The notes: generated from the letters alone by a model not told the origin. Shown: positions 17,962 to 28,415, numbered from the stretch's first letter. The stretch: DNA of 64,000 nt from an uncultured Clostridia bacterium (GCA_949282385.1 CASDOP010000003.1:1-64000); one strand, 5' to 3'. Made by a program: numbers and translations.

Positions 17962-20900
17962 TCACTGCTTTTTATTTACTTCCGCAAATAGATCAATCGA
18001 GGCAAAATCCGCTGAAACTCCTTCAACCGATTGCCCGTCATAATTCATCGCCGTCGCACTTGTACCTGAAGGGGTAAACATGTCAGTCATATCGATTGCG
18101 CCGATACGGGTATTTCTTCCCGTGCTAACGGAAGTGCCGTTTACGGTAACGCTCGAAAGCGTGCAGAACGTGTATGTGCCGGGCTGGCTGATTACGAACG
18201 AAATTTCGTTCATTGCGCCCGTTACGGTGTAGATGTTGTCATTATCGTCCTTCTGTACGTTTGCGGAAGTGAACGTGCCTTCGATATAATTGCTGTCAGG
18301 TCCCTTGATAGCTATGGAAGAGATATTGGTGTCGCTCGTTGATCTTGCCTGAATTACAAGTTTACCCGTACCCTTGAAAGTTACGCTGAGAGCTTCGTAC
18401 CTGATTTCGAGAACGTTGTTTGAAGGTCCTCTGTAGTTTACTGTACCACCGGCAACGACGGTAATGAACGAGTTAACGCCTGCAAAATCTGCCTGAGTAA
18501 GAGCAAGAGTATTCAAGCTTGCATCAGAAACTGTTGCAGCAAGCGCATCGAAGCTGTAGTGATTTTCTACAGTCTGCTGTTCACCTACACTTATCCACTT
18601 TGCGTAAATGGGGGTATTGCCGTTTATAACCGTTGTGTCAAAGTCGAATGGTGTTGTAAATGTATTATCCTTATACCATCCGCCGAAAGTATAGCCGTCC
18701 TTTGTCGGAGCGGTAGGCATTTCAACTTTTCCGCCCGCATTTACAGTTATGGTATCAATTACCGAAGTACCATCCATAAATGTAACCGTATACGTCTGTA
18801 CAGCGTTTTGCGTCCACTTTGCATAGAGCGTTACATCTTCTGTAACAGGAGTATCAAAATTATACTCGTAACCTTCTGTGCATTCGGGAACAGTATACCA
18901 TCCGCCGAAAGTATATCCATCTCTTACAGGAATTTCAGTAGGACTATATGCTTTTTCTCCATCCTTGACTTCCTGGTCTTCAGGCATGTTATCAACAACT
19001 ATATAATCCTCGACATTTGTTGCAAACGAAACAAAATGATATGTATACTGCCTGGACACTTTAATTGTCAGATCTCTGCTGAACGTACGCACATCGTCTC
19101 CGTAATGGCATACAACCGTAACATTAAAGATATGAGTACCTTCTCCTATTGAAACAGTATTGTCGTCTAACACTTGACCGTTGTATGTTACGACAATGCT
19201 ATCAATTATATAATTGCTGTCACCCATACTAACAGTGAACATATTTTTATCTACATTAATCGCAGTCTGATCACCTGCAAGCTGACGAGGACCATTATAC
19301 TCATAATAGCAAACTAAAGCTGAAGGTCCAACTGTTATATCGTCAGGAATTGTAGTTCCTACAAGTTCTTTTACTTTATGAGTTTCGCCGTCAAAAGGCA
19401 TTTCTCCAACGCCATAATTTGTCGTAGCGTCAGCATAAACTCCGCTATCGTTAGTTGCTATTTTGTCCCCTTCTACAAACTTATCACTCTCATCATCAAA
19501 AGCAGTATAAAGAGTTATGCTTAATCTATATGGATCAGGTGCATTATTTCTCGTGTAAGAAATATAAATCGCTTTGGCGACTTCGGTTAAAAATACCCAT
19601 GTTTCAGTAGGATTATAGGCTTGAGTGCCCGTTACCAATTCCCCCTCTGAAATGCTGTCGCCGTCCTCGATAAAGTCGATATTGTCAAGCTCGTATCTTT
19701 CGGTTGCGGGAGGAAGACCGCCCTGCCCCGAAGAAACGCCTTCGACAGAGAGATAATAAAAGTTAACGCCACCACTTGTAGATTGTATCTGATAGACGCC
19801 AGGATCTTCAACTTCAAAATAACAACCTCTAGGATTAAGCGTACCGTCAGGCGCACCGGGAAGATATAACTGCATTATCATATCACTTTTTCTGTTATAA
19901 GTATCTTCCCTCTTTTCGCTAGTATATATATCGCCTGTTTGCGTTACTGCAAAGTCGCTATAATTTATATCTCCGCCCACTGTGCTATTGTCATATATTT
20001 TATATAAACCGACATATCTGTCATCCTTATTATTAGCCGCAGCTATTATAAATATCTTTGACGGATTGCCCTTGGAAGCACTTACTATGTTTACTTTTAT
20101 ACCGCCACGGTTGACGGCATAATTACCTGTTACTGCGGTATCGGAAACAGTTCCGTCCGAATTCATATAGTTATTATCTTCGCTCACGACATAGAGAGTA
20201 TTGCCCGCATCGGGAATACTGCCGCTCACGTCAGTCTTTTCAAAGTACCAAGCGTGGTCAAGCACATAAATTCGCGCTCCGCTCTGATCAACGACATTGC
20301 TCTGTATTTCTGCGGCTGTACCAGTAAGCTGCCCGGACAAAGACACTTCAATATCTTGACCTGCAACCGAAGTATATGTATTGCCTGTAGCCGACGGATA
20401 AAAAATGAAATTTGTTATTGTGGAGCTACGTATCTCATCGTTTACATTACTTGTAGCGACAGAGAAAGAGCCGAGACCGAGAGAATTATTTTCACCTGCA
20501 ACCAACCAGCTGTTTTCATATTTTACCGATACTTCGTCTTTATTAACATTATTAAAAAAGTTGCTGAGCGCATTTGTTCCGTCGCTTTGCGAAATTTTAT
20601 CGAATAAAATACTGGGTATAAAGTAACCTGTGTCGCCGTTATCAAAGCCTGCGCTGCCTGAGGTCATATTGTTCTGGGCAGCCTCGCCGAGTTCGCCGAG
20701 AATGCTGTTAAATGATTTGTAGCTTTCTACTTCGACGGCGAGATTGCCGTCCCTTACGCCTATCGATGATGCGTTTTCGCCGACATGACCTATCGCAAGT
20801 CCCACAACGCTGTTGCCCGACGAAGAATATTTTGAATTTTCCGACGATACGACTACCGTGGGATTATCGAGTATGAAGTTATGTACGTTGCTGCCTTCGG

Positions 20901-21387
20901 CGGTCTTGCCGAAAAAGCCGACTGCCTTGGAAAAGGCATACTCGGCTTCCGTTATGAGCGTATATGCCGTGCCGTAGCGCGAATTTCTGAGTTTGTTTTT
21001 ATCTGTGGTAACCTTGAGATTTGTAATAGTATATCCGTTGCCGTCAAAGTCGCCGTAGAAGGGATGAGCTTCCGTACCGATGGGCGGTATCCAGTCGTTT
21101 TCGGAAATTGTAATATTGTGGTTAACCTTAAAATAATACTTGGTATCGCCCAGTCTGCCCGTATTATTGAGCCAGGAAAGATTGTAAATATGCCTCTCGT
21201 TGGTAATGATAAACGGGTCTGTATACGTGCCGCTTCCGCTTTCGAAATACGCCGCGGACGCGCCTTCCATTTCAAGCTCGCGCTTTATCGCATCGTTATT
21301 AAACCACGCGAAAACATACCCTGCTATAAACAGAGCAAACATCGCGACAATTATTAAGTTTGCGATTTTTACGAGCTTTGTTCTCAT
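17962..21387 (-). CDS. Large exported surface protein with B-repeats
   Basis: This 1141-residue protein begins with a signal anchor (about residues 8-30, ending FAWFNND). A region resembling adhesin GLUG-type segments (about 45-110, 'GTYTDPFIITNERHIYNLSW') is followed by long low-complexity Ser/Thr/Asn/Gly-rich beta sequence. Two Listeria-Bacteroides B-repeats come next (about 800-950; each ends 'DGYTFGGWY...YAKW'). The C-terminus is a beta-rich domain without LPXTG. It probably faces the outside and binds host or matrix material. It is downstream of, and six bases from, a smaller exported protein with a similar N-terminus, so the two are co-transcribed. Confidence 0.8.
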   Translation of the reverse strand: MRTKLVKIANLIIVAMFALFIAGYVFAWFNNDAIKRELEMEGASAAYFESGSGTYTDPFIITNERHIYNLSWLNNTGRLGDTKYYFKVNHNITISENDWIPPIGTEAHPFYGDFDGNGYTITNLKVTTDKNKLRNSRYGTAYTLITEAEYAFSKAVGFFGKTAEGSNVHNFILDNPTVVVSSENSKYSSSGNSVVGLAIGHVGENASSIGVRDGNLAVEVESYKSFNSILGELGEAAQNNMTSGSAGFDNGDTGYFIPSILFDKISQSDGTNALSNFFNNVNKDEVSVKYENSWLVAGENNSLGLGSFSVATSNVNDEIRSSTITNFIFYPSATGNTYTSVAGQDIEVSLSGQLTGTAAEIQSNVVDQSGARIYVLDHAWYFEKTDVSGSIPDAGNTLYVVSEDNNYMNSDGTVSDTAVTGNYAVNRGGIKVNIVSASKGNPSKIFIIAAANNKDDRYVGLYKIYDNSTVGGDINYSDFAVTQTGDIYTSEKREDTYNRKSDMIMQLYLPGAPDGTLNPRGCYFEVEDPGVYQIQSTSGGVNFYYLSVEGVSSGQGGLPPATERYELDNIDFIEDGDSISEGELVTGTQAYNPTETWVFLTEVAKAIYISYTRNNAPDPYRLSITLYTAFDDESDKFVEGDKIATNDSGVYADATTNYGVGEMPFDGETHKVKELVGTTIPDDITVGPSALVCYYEYNGPRQLAGDQTAINVDKNMFTVSMGDSNYIIDSIVVTYNGQVLDDNTVSIGEGTHIFNVTVVCHYGDDVRTFSRDLTIKVSRQYTYHFVSFATNVEDYIVVDNMPEDQEVKDGEKAYSPTEIPVRDGYTFGGWYTVPECTEGYEYNFDTPVTEDVTLYAKWTQNAVQTYTVTFMDGTSVIDTITVNAGGKVEMPTAPTKDGYTFGGWYKDNTFTTPFDFDTTVINGNTPIYAKWISVGEQQTVENHYSFDALAATVSDASLNTLALTQADFAGVNSFITVVAGGTVNYRGPSNNVLEIRYEALSVTFKGTGKLVIQARSTSDTNISSIAIKGPDSNYIEGTFTSANVQKDDNDNIYTVTGAMNEISFVISQPGTYTFCTLSSVTVNGTSVSTGRNTRIGAIDMTDMFTPSGTSATAMNYDGQSVEGVSADFASIDLFAEVNKKQ

Positions 21388-21393
21388 ACCTAT

Positions 21394-22164
21394 TTAAACC
21401 TCGGCTTCAAGTTGTTTTACCGTGAAAGATATATCCGTTTCGAAATTCATTGAAGTCGTAAAACTCATATTGTCCAGCCTGTACAGCCCGTTTGTTATCA
21501 GCGAACTGTCGTAATCCATGAAAAGATAGAGCGAAACCGACAGGCTTCCCGCTTCGGGACGCCAATTATCGCTGAGCGGCTGAGAAACAGTCTTACTTTC
21601 GGGCTGACCGTCCGTAACCGTTCCGCTCCAGAACCTTATAGCCGCAGAAGAGTCGGGAATAATTACTTTCTGCGGCGCTCCGTCGGCGTTTTCAGTAACG
21701 CCGTCCTGCAAAGTTTCGCCCTCCGCTTTGCCTGCCCCGAGATTATAAAGCACAACCGAATTCGAGAGCGCGCTGACATATCCGCCTGCCGATTGGGTAA
21801 CCGCAACTGTGCCTGAAGCGCAATTTACAGAAAGATTGCACCCGACGTCTTCACTGCTGACAATCAATGTTAGCTTAATGAGCACCGCCGTAGTACCCTC
21901 ATCCTCGTTATTGTAGCTGGGCATGGTCTTCTGGTCATCGGGAATAGGCGCATTGTCAACCAAATAGTAGCCTTCCCTATGTCTTGTTAGCCTGTATCTT
22001 TCAACTTTCAGGTCAACCAGCTCGGGACCGAGTACGGACGTGCTTATGCCCTCGCCGCGGACGTCGCTTTTGTTTGCGAACCAAGCGAAAATCGCCCAGA
22101 CGCAGAACGCCAGGCTGACGACGAGACATATTACCGATATAAGAAGCCGCCTTGTTATTTTCAT
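21394..22164 (-). CDS. Exported protein with FAWF-type signal anchor
   Basis: This 256-residue protein has an N-terminal helix (about 8-30) ending 'AIFAWFANKSDVRGEGIS', much like the large protein downstream ('FAWFNND'). The rest is beta-rich and soluble, with no transmembrane segment. The pattern recalls SipW-dependent/TasA-like exported proteins, but this is resemblance only. It is the first gene of a two-gene operon, and the pair may form one surface structure. Confidence 0.65.
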   Translation of the reverse strand: MKITRRLLISVICLVVSLAFCVWAIFAWFANKSDVRGEGISTSVLGPELVDLKVERYRLTRHREGYYLVDNAPIPDDQKTMPSYNNEDEGTTAVLIKLTLIVSSEDVGCNLSVNCASGTVAVTQSAGGYVSALSNSVVLYNLGAGKAEGETLQDGVTENADGAPQKVIIPDSSAAIRFWSGTVTDGQPESKTVSQPLSDNWRPEAGSLSVSLYLFMDYDSSLITNGLYRLDNMSFTTSMNFETDISFTVKQLEAEV

Positions 22165-22359
22165 TCGCTCGTTTCCCGTGCGGGCACCGTGCGCCGCGCA
22201 TTAACTACATTTATAATAAGTCAATTTATATTGTAAACCCTGATATGCGTTTTGTCAACAATACCTCAAAATTTATATGGCTGCTTTTACGCAAATTTGC
22301 CGCAAAAATTTCGCAGATACGCCCCGACGCTTTATCACAATCAACAAATAAATTTATAC

Positions 22360-22388
22360 TTGACATATCCGCGCGCCTGTTGTACAAT
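22360..22388 (+). promoter_or_regulatory. Promoter of the ilv-leu operon
   Basis: TTGACA (22360-22365), 17-bp spacer, TACAAT (22383-22388). The leader is about 64 bases. I see no T-box consensus, leader peptide or terminator in it. Confidence 0.75.
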
Positions 22389-22458
22389 ATTAAAATAATA
22401 TTTATACTTTAATTTCTGCATAAACGCATAAATACTCAATTGCATAAGGAGAGAGTGA

Positions 22459-24129
22459 ATGAAACTTAAAGGCGCAGATATACTTATAAACTGCCTCCTC
22501 GAACAGGGGGTAGACACAATTTTCGGTTATCCCGGCGGCGCGGTGCTAGACATTTACGACGCGCTCTATCGCAACGGAAAAATTAACCATATCCTCACGG
22601 CGCACGAACAGGGCGCGGCGCACGCCGCAGACGGCTACGCGCGCTCCACGGGCAAAGTAGGCGTTTGCTTTGCAACCTCCGGTCCCGGCGCCACAAATCT
22701 CGTTACCGGCATTGCCACGGCTTACATGGACAGCATTCCCCTCGTAGCCGTTACGGGCAACGTGGGCATAAACTTCCTCGGCAGGGACTCCTTTCAGGAA
22801 GTCGACATCTGCGGCATAACCATGCCCATAACCAAACACAACTTCATCGTAAAAGACGTAAAAGACCTTGCCGAAACGATAAGAAGAGCTTTTTATATAG
22901 CAAATTCTGGCAGAAAGGGTCCCGTTCTTATAGATATTCTCAAGAACGTGCAGGTTGCGGAGTGCGAATACGAACCCGCGCAGCCCTATCCCCTCAAGGA
23001 ATTTGCGATTGACGAAGAAAAGGTTGCCAAGACGGCAGAAATAATAAATTCTGCCAAAAAGCCCCTCATAATCGCGGGCGGCGGCGTGATAGCTTCAGAC
23101 GCTTCGCGCTACCTCAAAGAGTTTGCAAAAAAGCTCAACGCTCCCGTAACTTATACCCTCATGGGCAAGGGCGCGATTGCCGACGGCGATCCCCTCTGCA
23201 TAGGCATGCTTGGCATGCACGGCACAGTTTCCGCAGCAAAATCGCTCATCGCGAGCGACGTGATAATTGCGCTCGGCACGAGATTTTCCGACCGCGTTGC
23301 GCTCAACCGCGACCTCTTTGCGAACGGCAAAAAGGTCATTCACATAGATATAGACAACGCAGAGTTCGACAAGAACGTAAAAACTTCCATACGCGTGCTT
23401 GCCGACATAGAAACTTACCTTAAAACCGTTCTGCCCCTCGTCAACAAAAACGAGAGCAGCGAATGGATGGACGCCGTAGCAAAATTCGAGGAAAGCGAAA
23501 AACTTAAAGTAGACACCTCGATTATGGCTTACAAGATACTCAAAAAGGCATGCAGAATCGCGCCTGCGGGCAGCCCCGTGGTAGCCGACGTAGGTCAGCA
23601 CCAGATGTGGGCGGCACAGTACTTTGCAGTTGAAAATCCCAGACAGTTCTGCACATCGGGCGGTCTCGGCACGATGGGTTACAGCATGGGCGCGGCGATA
23701 GGCGCATGCTTCGGCACGGGCAAACTTTCCACCGTCGTAATAGGCGACGGCTGCTTCGGCATGAACATGAACGAACTTATGACGGCGGTTACTCAGGGCA
23801 CGCCCATGGTAATACTGCTTATGAACAACGGCGTTTTAGGCATGGTAAGGCAGTGGCAGAAAATTTTCTATGGCAGAAGATTTTCGCAGACCACCCTCGC
23901 AAGGCGCACCGATTATGTGGCGCTTGCAGAAAGTTTCGGCGCGAAAGGACTTACCATCGCAGACGAAAAAGATATTGAAAGCGTGCTTAAAGAGGCTTAC
24001 TCCTATGCGGAGAAAAATTGCGCCCCCGTCGTCGTTGACTGCCGCATATCCTGCGACGAAAACGTTCTGCCCATGATTAAGCCGGGCGACACATACGACG
24101 CGCAGCTCGAAAAAATGGAGGAAAACTGA
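22459..24129 (+). CDS. ilvB: Acetolactate synthase, large (catalytic) subunit
   Basis: This 556-residue thiamine-diphosphate enzyme condenses pyruvate into acetolactate (or acetohydroxybutyrate), the first common step of valine, leucine and isoleucine synthesis. It carries the conserved 'HEQGAAHAADGYAR' with the catalytic Glu, the FAD-type middle domain ('TLMGKGAI', 'GMLGMHG') and the ThDP motif 'GDGCFGMNMNEL...NN' near residues 430-460. AAGGAGAGAG precedes the start. It is first in the operon and one base from ilvN. Confidence 0.97.
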   Translation: MKLKGADILINCLLEQGVDTIFGYPGGAVLDIYDALYRNGKINHILTAHEQGAAHAADGYARSTGKVGVCFATSGPGATNLVTGIATAYMDSIPLVAVTGNVGINFLGRDSFQEVDICGITMPITKHNFIVKDVKDLAETIRRAFYIANSGRKGPVLIDILKNVQVAECEYEPAQPYPLKEFAIDEEKVAKTAEIINSAKKPLIIAGGGVIASDASRYLKEFAKKLNAPVTYTLMGKGAIADGDPLCIGMLGMHGTVSAAKSLIASDVIIALGTRFSDRVALNRDLFANGKKVIHIDIDNAEFDKNVKTSIRVLADIETYLKTVLPLVNKNESSEWMDAVAKFEESEKLKVDTSIMAYKILKKACRIAPAGSPVVADVGQHQMWAAQYFAVENPRQFCTSGGLGTMGYSMGAAIGACFGTGKLSTVVIGDGCFGMNMNELMTAVTQGTPMVILLMNNGVLGMVRQWQKIFYGRRFSQTTLARRTDYVALAESFGAKGLTIADEKDIESVLKEAYSYAEKNCAPVVVDCRISCDENVLPMIKPGDTYDAQLEKMEEN

Positions 24130-24130
24130 T

Positions 24131-24661
24131 ATGAACGATGTCAAAGAATATACGATAGGCGCACTCGTTTCCAACCGAAGCGGCGTACTTACAAGAATTT
24201 CGGGTCTGTTCTCGCGCAGAGGCTACAACATTGAAAGCCTCACCGTATGCGCGACGGAAGACCCCGACATTTCGAGAATGACGGTAATTCTTCGCGGCGA
24301 CGAATACATGCTATATCAGATGATCCGCCAGATGGACAAACTCGAGGACGTCAAAAAGATAGGCTGCGCGAACGAGCTTGACTGCGTTTACAGGGAGCTG
24401 CTTCTCGTAAAGGTAAAAGCCGAAGCCGAAGTTCGCAACCAGATAGTGCAGATAAAGGAAATTTACAAGGCGAAAGTAGTTGACCTTTCGATTGACACCA
24501 TGATACTCGAACTGACGGGCGACCCCGAAAAACTTGACGCGTTCATGAAGGTCATAGAGCCTTACGGCATACTCGAAATGCAGCGCACGGGCGTTACCGT
24601 GCTTGCGCGCGGACAGCATACCCTCAAAGACAGGGATTGCTACGGCGATCACATAAATTAA
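24131..24661 (+). CDS. ilvN: Acetolactate synthase, small (regulatory) subunit
   Basis: This 176-residue protein has an N-terminal ACT domain (about 6-80, 'NRSGVLTRISGLFSRRGYNIESL') and a C-terminal AHAS-regulatory domain ('LELTGDPEKLDAFMKVIEPYGILEMQRTG'). It binds valine and tunes the catalytic subunit. The symbol ilvH is used in some genomes for the same protein. Confidence 0.95.
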   Translation: MNDVKEYTIGALVSNRSGVLTRISGLFSRRGYNIESLTVCATEDPDISRMTVILRGDEYMLYQMIRQMDKLEDVKKIGCANELDCVYRELLLVKVKAEAEVRNQIVQIKEIYKAKVVDLSIDTMILELTGDPEKLDAFMKVIEPYGILEMQRTGVTVLARGQHTLKDRDCYGDHIN

Positions 24662-24722
24662 AACTCTACGCCGCGGCGCTTCGGATGCGCGGCGGCGATA
24701 AAACTATAAGGCGAAAAAGATT

Positions 24723-26387
24723 ATGGAAAATATATTCAGTACTAGCGTAGACATGAGTTCGCAGCGCTCGCTTTTAAGGGCGCTCGGCTGGACAGACGAC
24801 GAAATGAAAAAGCCCATAGTGGGCATAATTTGCGCCCAGAGCGAGATTATCCCCGGACACATGCACCTCGACGACATTGCCAAAGCCGCGTCAGAAGGCG
24901 TTATAGCCGCAGGCGGCAAGCCCGTAATTATGCCCTCGATAGGCGTATGCGACGGTATTGCCATGGGACATGCGGGAATGAAGTATTCCCTTCCCTCCCG
25001 CGAAATCATAGCCGACAGCGCGGAAATTCTCCTGCGCGCGCACGGCGTTCAGGCGGCAATATTCGTAGGCAACTGCGACAAGATTATTCCCGGCATGCTC
25101 ATGGCTGCGGCAAGAGTAAACATACCTTCGATATTCGTTTCCGGCGGTCCCATGCTTGCGGGACGCGTTCACGGCAAGAAAACTTCGCTTTCGACGATGT
25201 TCGAGCAGGTCGGCGCATACAACGCAGGCAAAATCGACGCAGAAGAGCTTAAAAACTTTGAATGCAACGCCTGCCCTACCTGCGGTTCGTGTTCGGGAAT
25301 GTTCACGGCGAACAGCTTAAACTGCCTGTGCGAAGCGCTCGGCATGGCTCTGCCCGGCAACGGCACGCTGCCCATGGTCTATTCGCAGAGGCTCGCCCTA
25401 GCGAAGAATGCGGGCAAAGCCGTTATGAACCTGCTCGAAAAGAACATACGCCCCTCCGACATCATGACGCCCGCGGCTTTCAGAAACGCCGAAACGGTGG
25501 ATATGGCGATAGGCGCTTCCACCAACACCGTTCTCCACCTCATAGCCGTCGCGCGCGAGGCAGGTCTGGGTGCGGATAAGATTTCCGTCGACATTCTCAA
25601 CGAAATTTCGGAAAAAACGCCCAACCTCTGCCGCCTTGCGCCCGCAGGCGAACATTACATTGAAGAACTCAACGAGGCAGGCGGCATTTCCGCTGTCATG
25701 AAGGAACTTTTAGACGCCGGTCTTTTAAACGGCGACGTCATGACCGTTTCGGGCAAGCCTTTAAAAGATGTCGTCAAAAACGCTTACAATCTCGACACAG
25801 AAATCATACGCCCCATGTCCAATCCCTATTCGGCACAGGGCGGTCTTACCATATTGAAGGGCAACCTCGCAACCGAGGGAAGCGTCGTCAAAAAGAGCGC
25901 GGTAGACCCCAAGATGCTCAAACACAGCGGTCCCGCTCGCTGCTTCGACAGCGAAGAGGAAGCTATGAAAGCCATCTCTTCGGGCGCAATCAAGGCGGGC
26001 GACGTCGTCGTTATACGCTATGAAGGTCCCCTCGGCGGTCCCGGCATGAGAGAGATGCTCACCCCCACCTCCGCCATTGTGGGCGCAGGTCTGGGCGATA
26101 CGGTAGCGCTCATCACCGACGGAAGATTTTCGGGCGCGACGCGCGGCGCGGCGATAGGTCATGTCTGCCCCGAAGCTGCGGCAGGAGGTCTTATCGGCAT
26201 ACTCAAGGACGGCGATATTATCGACATCGACATCCCCTCCTGCTCGCTCAACGCGCGCCTTTCCGACGAGGAAATAAAGGCGAGATACGCAACTTTCAAA
26301 CCCTTGGAAAAGCCCGCTTACGGCTACCTGAAAAGATACCGCCAGAGCGTTACTTCCGCATCCGAAGGCGCGATATTCAGGAAATAA
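24723..26387 (+). CDS. ilvD: Dihydroxy-acid dehydratase
   Basis: This 554-residue Fe-S enzyme makes the 2-keto acids of valine and isoleucine. Cluster-ligating cysteines are visible in 'GNCDKIIPGM' and 'CPTCGSCSGMFTANS'. The C-terminal 'TDGRFSGATRGAAIGHVCPEAA' segment is diagnostic. Ketol-acid reductoisomerase (ilvC), the intervening step, is not in this operon. It lies 60 bases after ilvN. Confidence 0.97.
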   Translation: MENIFSTSVDMSSQRSLLRALGWTDDEMKKPIVGIICAQSEIIPGHMHLDDIAKAASEGVIAAGGKPVIMPSIGVCDGIAMGHAGMKYSLPSREIIADSAEILLRAHGVQAAIFVGNCDKIIPGMLMAAARVNIPSIFVSGGPMLAGRVHGKKTSLSTMFEQVGAYNAGKIDAEELKNFECNACPTCGSCSGMFTANSLNCLCEALGMALPGNGTLPMVYSQRLALAKNAGKAVMNLLEKNIRPSDIMTPAAFRNAETVDMAIGASTNTVLHLIAVAREAGLGADKISVDILNEISEKTPNLCRLAPAGEHYIEELNEAGGISAVMKELLDAGLLNGDVMTVSGKPLKDVVKNAYNLDTEIIRPMSNPYSAQGGLTILKGNLATEGSVVKKSAVDPKMLKHSGPARCFDSEEEAMKAISSGAIKAGDVVVIRYEGPLGGPGMREMLTPTSAIVGAGLGDTVALITDGRFSGATRGAAIGHVCPEAAAGGLIGILKDGDIIDIDIPSCSLNARLSDEEIKARYATFKPLEKPAYGYLKRYRQSVTSASEGAIFRK

Positions 26388-26403
26388 TGCGCGCCCGTGA
26401 AAA

Positions 26404-26409
26404 TATAAT
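26404..26409 (+). promoter_or_regulatory. Internal -10 box before the DUF4097-like gene
   Basis: TATAAT at 26404-26409, six bases before the ATG at 26416. There is no clear -35 box and no Shine-Dalgarno site, so a leaderless internal transcript is possible. Confidence 0.4.
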
Positions 26410-26415
26410 AAATTT

Positions 26416-27150
26416 ATGGATAATTCTTCACAACTTGTAAACGACATAACTTCTATAAGCTGCTCTGCCGACAACTGCCGCATGGAAATTTTAGCTTCGG
26501 CTGACGAACACGTTACGGCGGACTACTCGCGCGGAATTAAAGTTTCGCTCGAAAATCAGGGAACGCAGCTCGTTGTAAGGCAGAGCAAAAGCATTTTTTC
26601 TAAAATTTTCAGAACGCCCAAAGTTGTGCGCATATTCGTTCCCGGGCATATAGTGCCGGCTCTTTGCGTTTCGGGCGAGAACGTGCAGACCGTCATAGAC
26701 GGCGGAATTTACGGCGCAGTCGAGTGCAACGCCAAGCGCGGCAGCCTGCATGCGGAGAACGCCGCAATGGAAAGTTGCGACATAAACGCCGAAAATTTTA
26801 CGCTGGACGCAATCAAATGCACCGTAAAGGGCAGCATAATCGCTTCGCTCAACTCGGGCGACATAAGTTTTGAGCATACCTTTGCCACTCACATAAGCTG
26901 CCGCACAAAATGCGGCAACGCGGGCGCGATTGCGCTCAACTGCAAGGATACCCTTATAGAAGTGGGCGAAGGCAGCGTTACCGCGACGATTGTCGGGGAC
27001 GAAAGCACTTTTGACGTAATAGTGAACGCCAAAGAGGGTACTTGCAACAAGGAAAGCATAAAAATCGAAGGCAACGACGGCGCGTTCAAGGCGTACGTTG
27101 CAAAAGGAAATATTTTTGTTGACTTTATAAATTCCGAAAGGGAGGTTTGA
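26416..27150 (+). CDS. DUF4097-like beta-helical protein inside the ilv-leu operon
   Basis: This 244-residue protein is nearly all short beta strands with regular Ser/Thr/Cys/Asn turns (for example 'NAKRGSLHAENAAMESCDINAENFTL'), the pattern of DUF4097 putative adhesins. No signal peptide or membrane segment is seen, so it should be cytoplasmic. It sits between ilvD and leuC, 28 and 4 bases away, and keeps strand and spacing, yet has no known part in amino-acid synthesis. Confidence 0.65.
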   Translation: MDNSSQLVNDITSISCSADNCRMEILASADEHVTADYSRGIKVSLENQGTQLVVRQSKSIFSKIFRTPKVVRIFVPGHIVPALCVSGENVQTVIDGGIYGAVECNAKRGSLHAENAAMESCDINAENFTLDAIKCTVKGSIIASLNSGDISFEHTFATHISCRTKCGNAGAIALNCKDTLIEVGEGSVTATIVGDESTFDVIVNAKEGTCNKESIKIEGNDGAFKAYVAKGNIFVDFINSEREV

Positions 27151-27154
27151 TTGA

Positions 27155-28414
27155 ATGGGAATGACAATGAGCCAGAAAATTCTGGCATACCACGCAGGTC
27201 TTGAAAGCGTTGCGGCGGGACAACTTATTTCCGCAAAGCTCGACCTCGTTCTGGCAAACGACATAACGGGTCCCGTGGCAATAAAAGAATTTGAAAAGGC
27301 AGGCGTTTCCGCCGTCAAGGAAAAGGATAAAATTGCGCTTGTAATGGATCACTTTGCGCCCAATAAGGACATTAAGAGCGCACAGCAGTGCAAAATCTGC
27401 CGCGAATTTGCCGAAAAACAGGACATAGCAAACTTTTTCGACGTAGGCAAGATGGGCATAGAACACGCCCTTCTGCCCGAACAGGGACTTGTAGGCGCGG
27501 GCGACCTCGTCATAGGCGCGGACAGCCACACCTGCACTTACGGCGCGCTCGGCGCGTTCTCGACGGGCGTAGGCTCGACCGACATGGCTGCAGGCATGAT
27601 AAGCCAGACATGCTGGTTCAAAGTTCCTGCGGCAATCAAATTCGTGCTCAAGGGCAAGCCTGCGAAATACATATGCGGCAAGGACATAATTCTGCACATT
27701 ATAGGTCTTATCGGCGTGGACGGCGCGCTCTATAAATCTATGGAGTTCACGGGCGACGGCATCAAGTACCTTTCGATAGACGACCGCTTCACCATCTGCA
27801 ACATGGCAATCGAAGCCGGCGCGAAGAACGGAATTTTCCCCGTAGACGAGGTTGCCCTCGACTACATGAAGGGCAGGTTCAAGCGCGAGGTGAGAATTTT
27901 CGAAGCCGACCCCGACGCAGAATACGAAAGAACGATAGAAATTGACCTTTCCAAGTTGGAGCCTACAGTTTCCTTCCCCCACCTCCCCGAAAACACAAAG
28001 ACGCCCGATGAATGGGGCGACATTAAAATCGACCAGGTAGTTATTGGCTCATGCACTAACGGACACATCTCCGATTTGCGCATCGCGGCAGAGATTTTAA
28101 AGGGCAGAAAGGTTGCAAAGAACGTAAGAACTATTATAATTCCCGCAACAAACGAAATTTATCTTCAGGCTGTGCATGAGGGATTGGTAGACATATTCAT
28201 CAATGCCGGCGCGATAGTTTCCACCCCCACCTGCGGTCCCTGCCTGGGCGGCTACATGGGCATTCTCGCAGAGAACGAAAGAGCCGTTTCGACTACTAAC
28301 CGCAACTTCGTAGGCAGAATGGGACATGTTACGAGCGAAGTTTACCTCGCTTCGCCCTACGTTGCGGCAGCGTCTGCGGTAACGGGCAGACTTACTTCAC
28401 CCAAGGAGCTTTGA
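27155..28414 (+). CDS. leuC: 3-isopropylmalate dehydratase, large subunit
   Basis: This 419-residue aconitase-family subunit carries the 4Fe-4S cluster. Ligand cysteines lie in '[11 protein letters not shown]' and '[10 protein letters not shown]'. The start [15 protein letters not shown] is standard for the bacterial/archaeal-type large subunit. With LeuD it isomerises 2- to 3-isopropylmalate in leucine synthesis. Confidence 0.96.
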   Translation: MGMTMSQKILAYHAGLESVAAGQLISAKLDLVLANDITGPVAIKEFEKAGVSAVKEKDKIALVMDHFAPNKDIKSAQQCKICREFAEKQDIANFFDVGKMGIEHALLPEQGLVGAGDLVIGADSHTCTYGALGAFSTGVGSTDMAAGMISQTCWFKVPAAIKFVLKGKPAKYICGKDIILHIIGLIGVDGALYKSMEFTGDGIKYLSIDDRFTICNMAIEAGAKNGIFPVDEVALDYMKGRFKREVRIFEADPDAEYERTIEIDLSKLEPTVSFPHLPENTKTPDEWGDIKIDQVVIGSCTNGHISDLRIAAEILKGRKVAKNVRTIIIPATNEIYLQAVHEGLVDIFINAGAIVSTPTCGPCLGGYMGILAENERAVSTTNRNFVGRMGHVTSEVYLASPYVAAASAVTGRLTSPKEL

Positions 28415-28415
28415 T

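Noticed and set aside
22389-22458. T-box or leader-peptide attenuator before ilvB
   Set aside because: The leader is only about 70 bases, with no T-box motif, no run of Leu/Val/Ile codons and no terminator hairpin.
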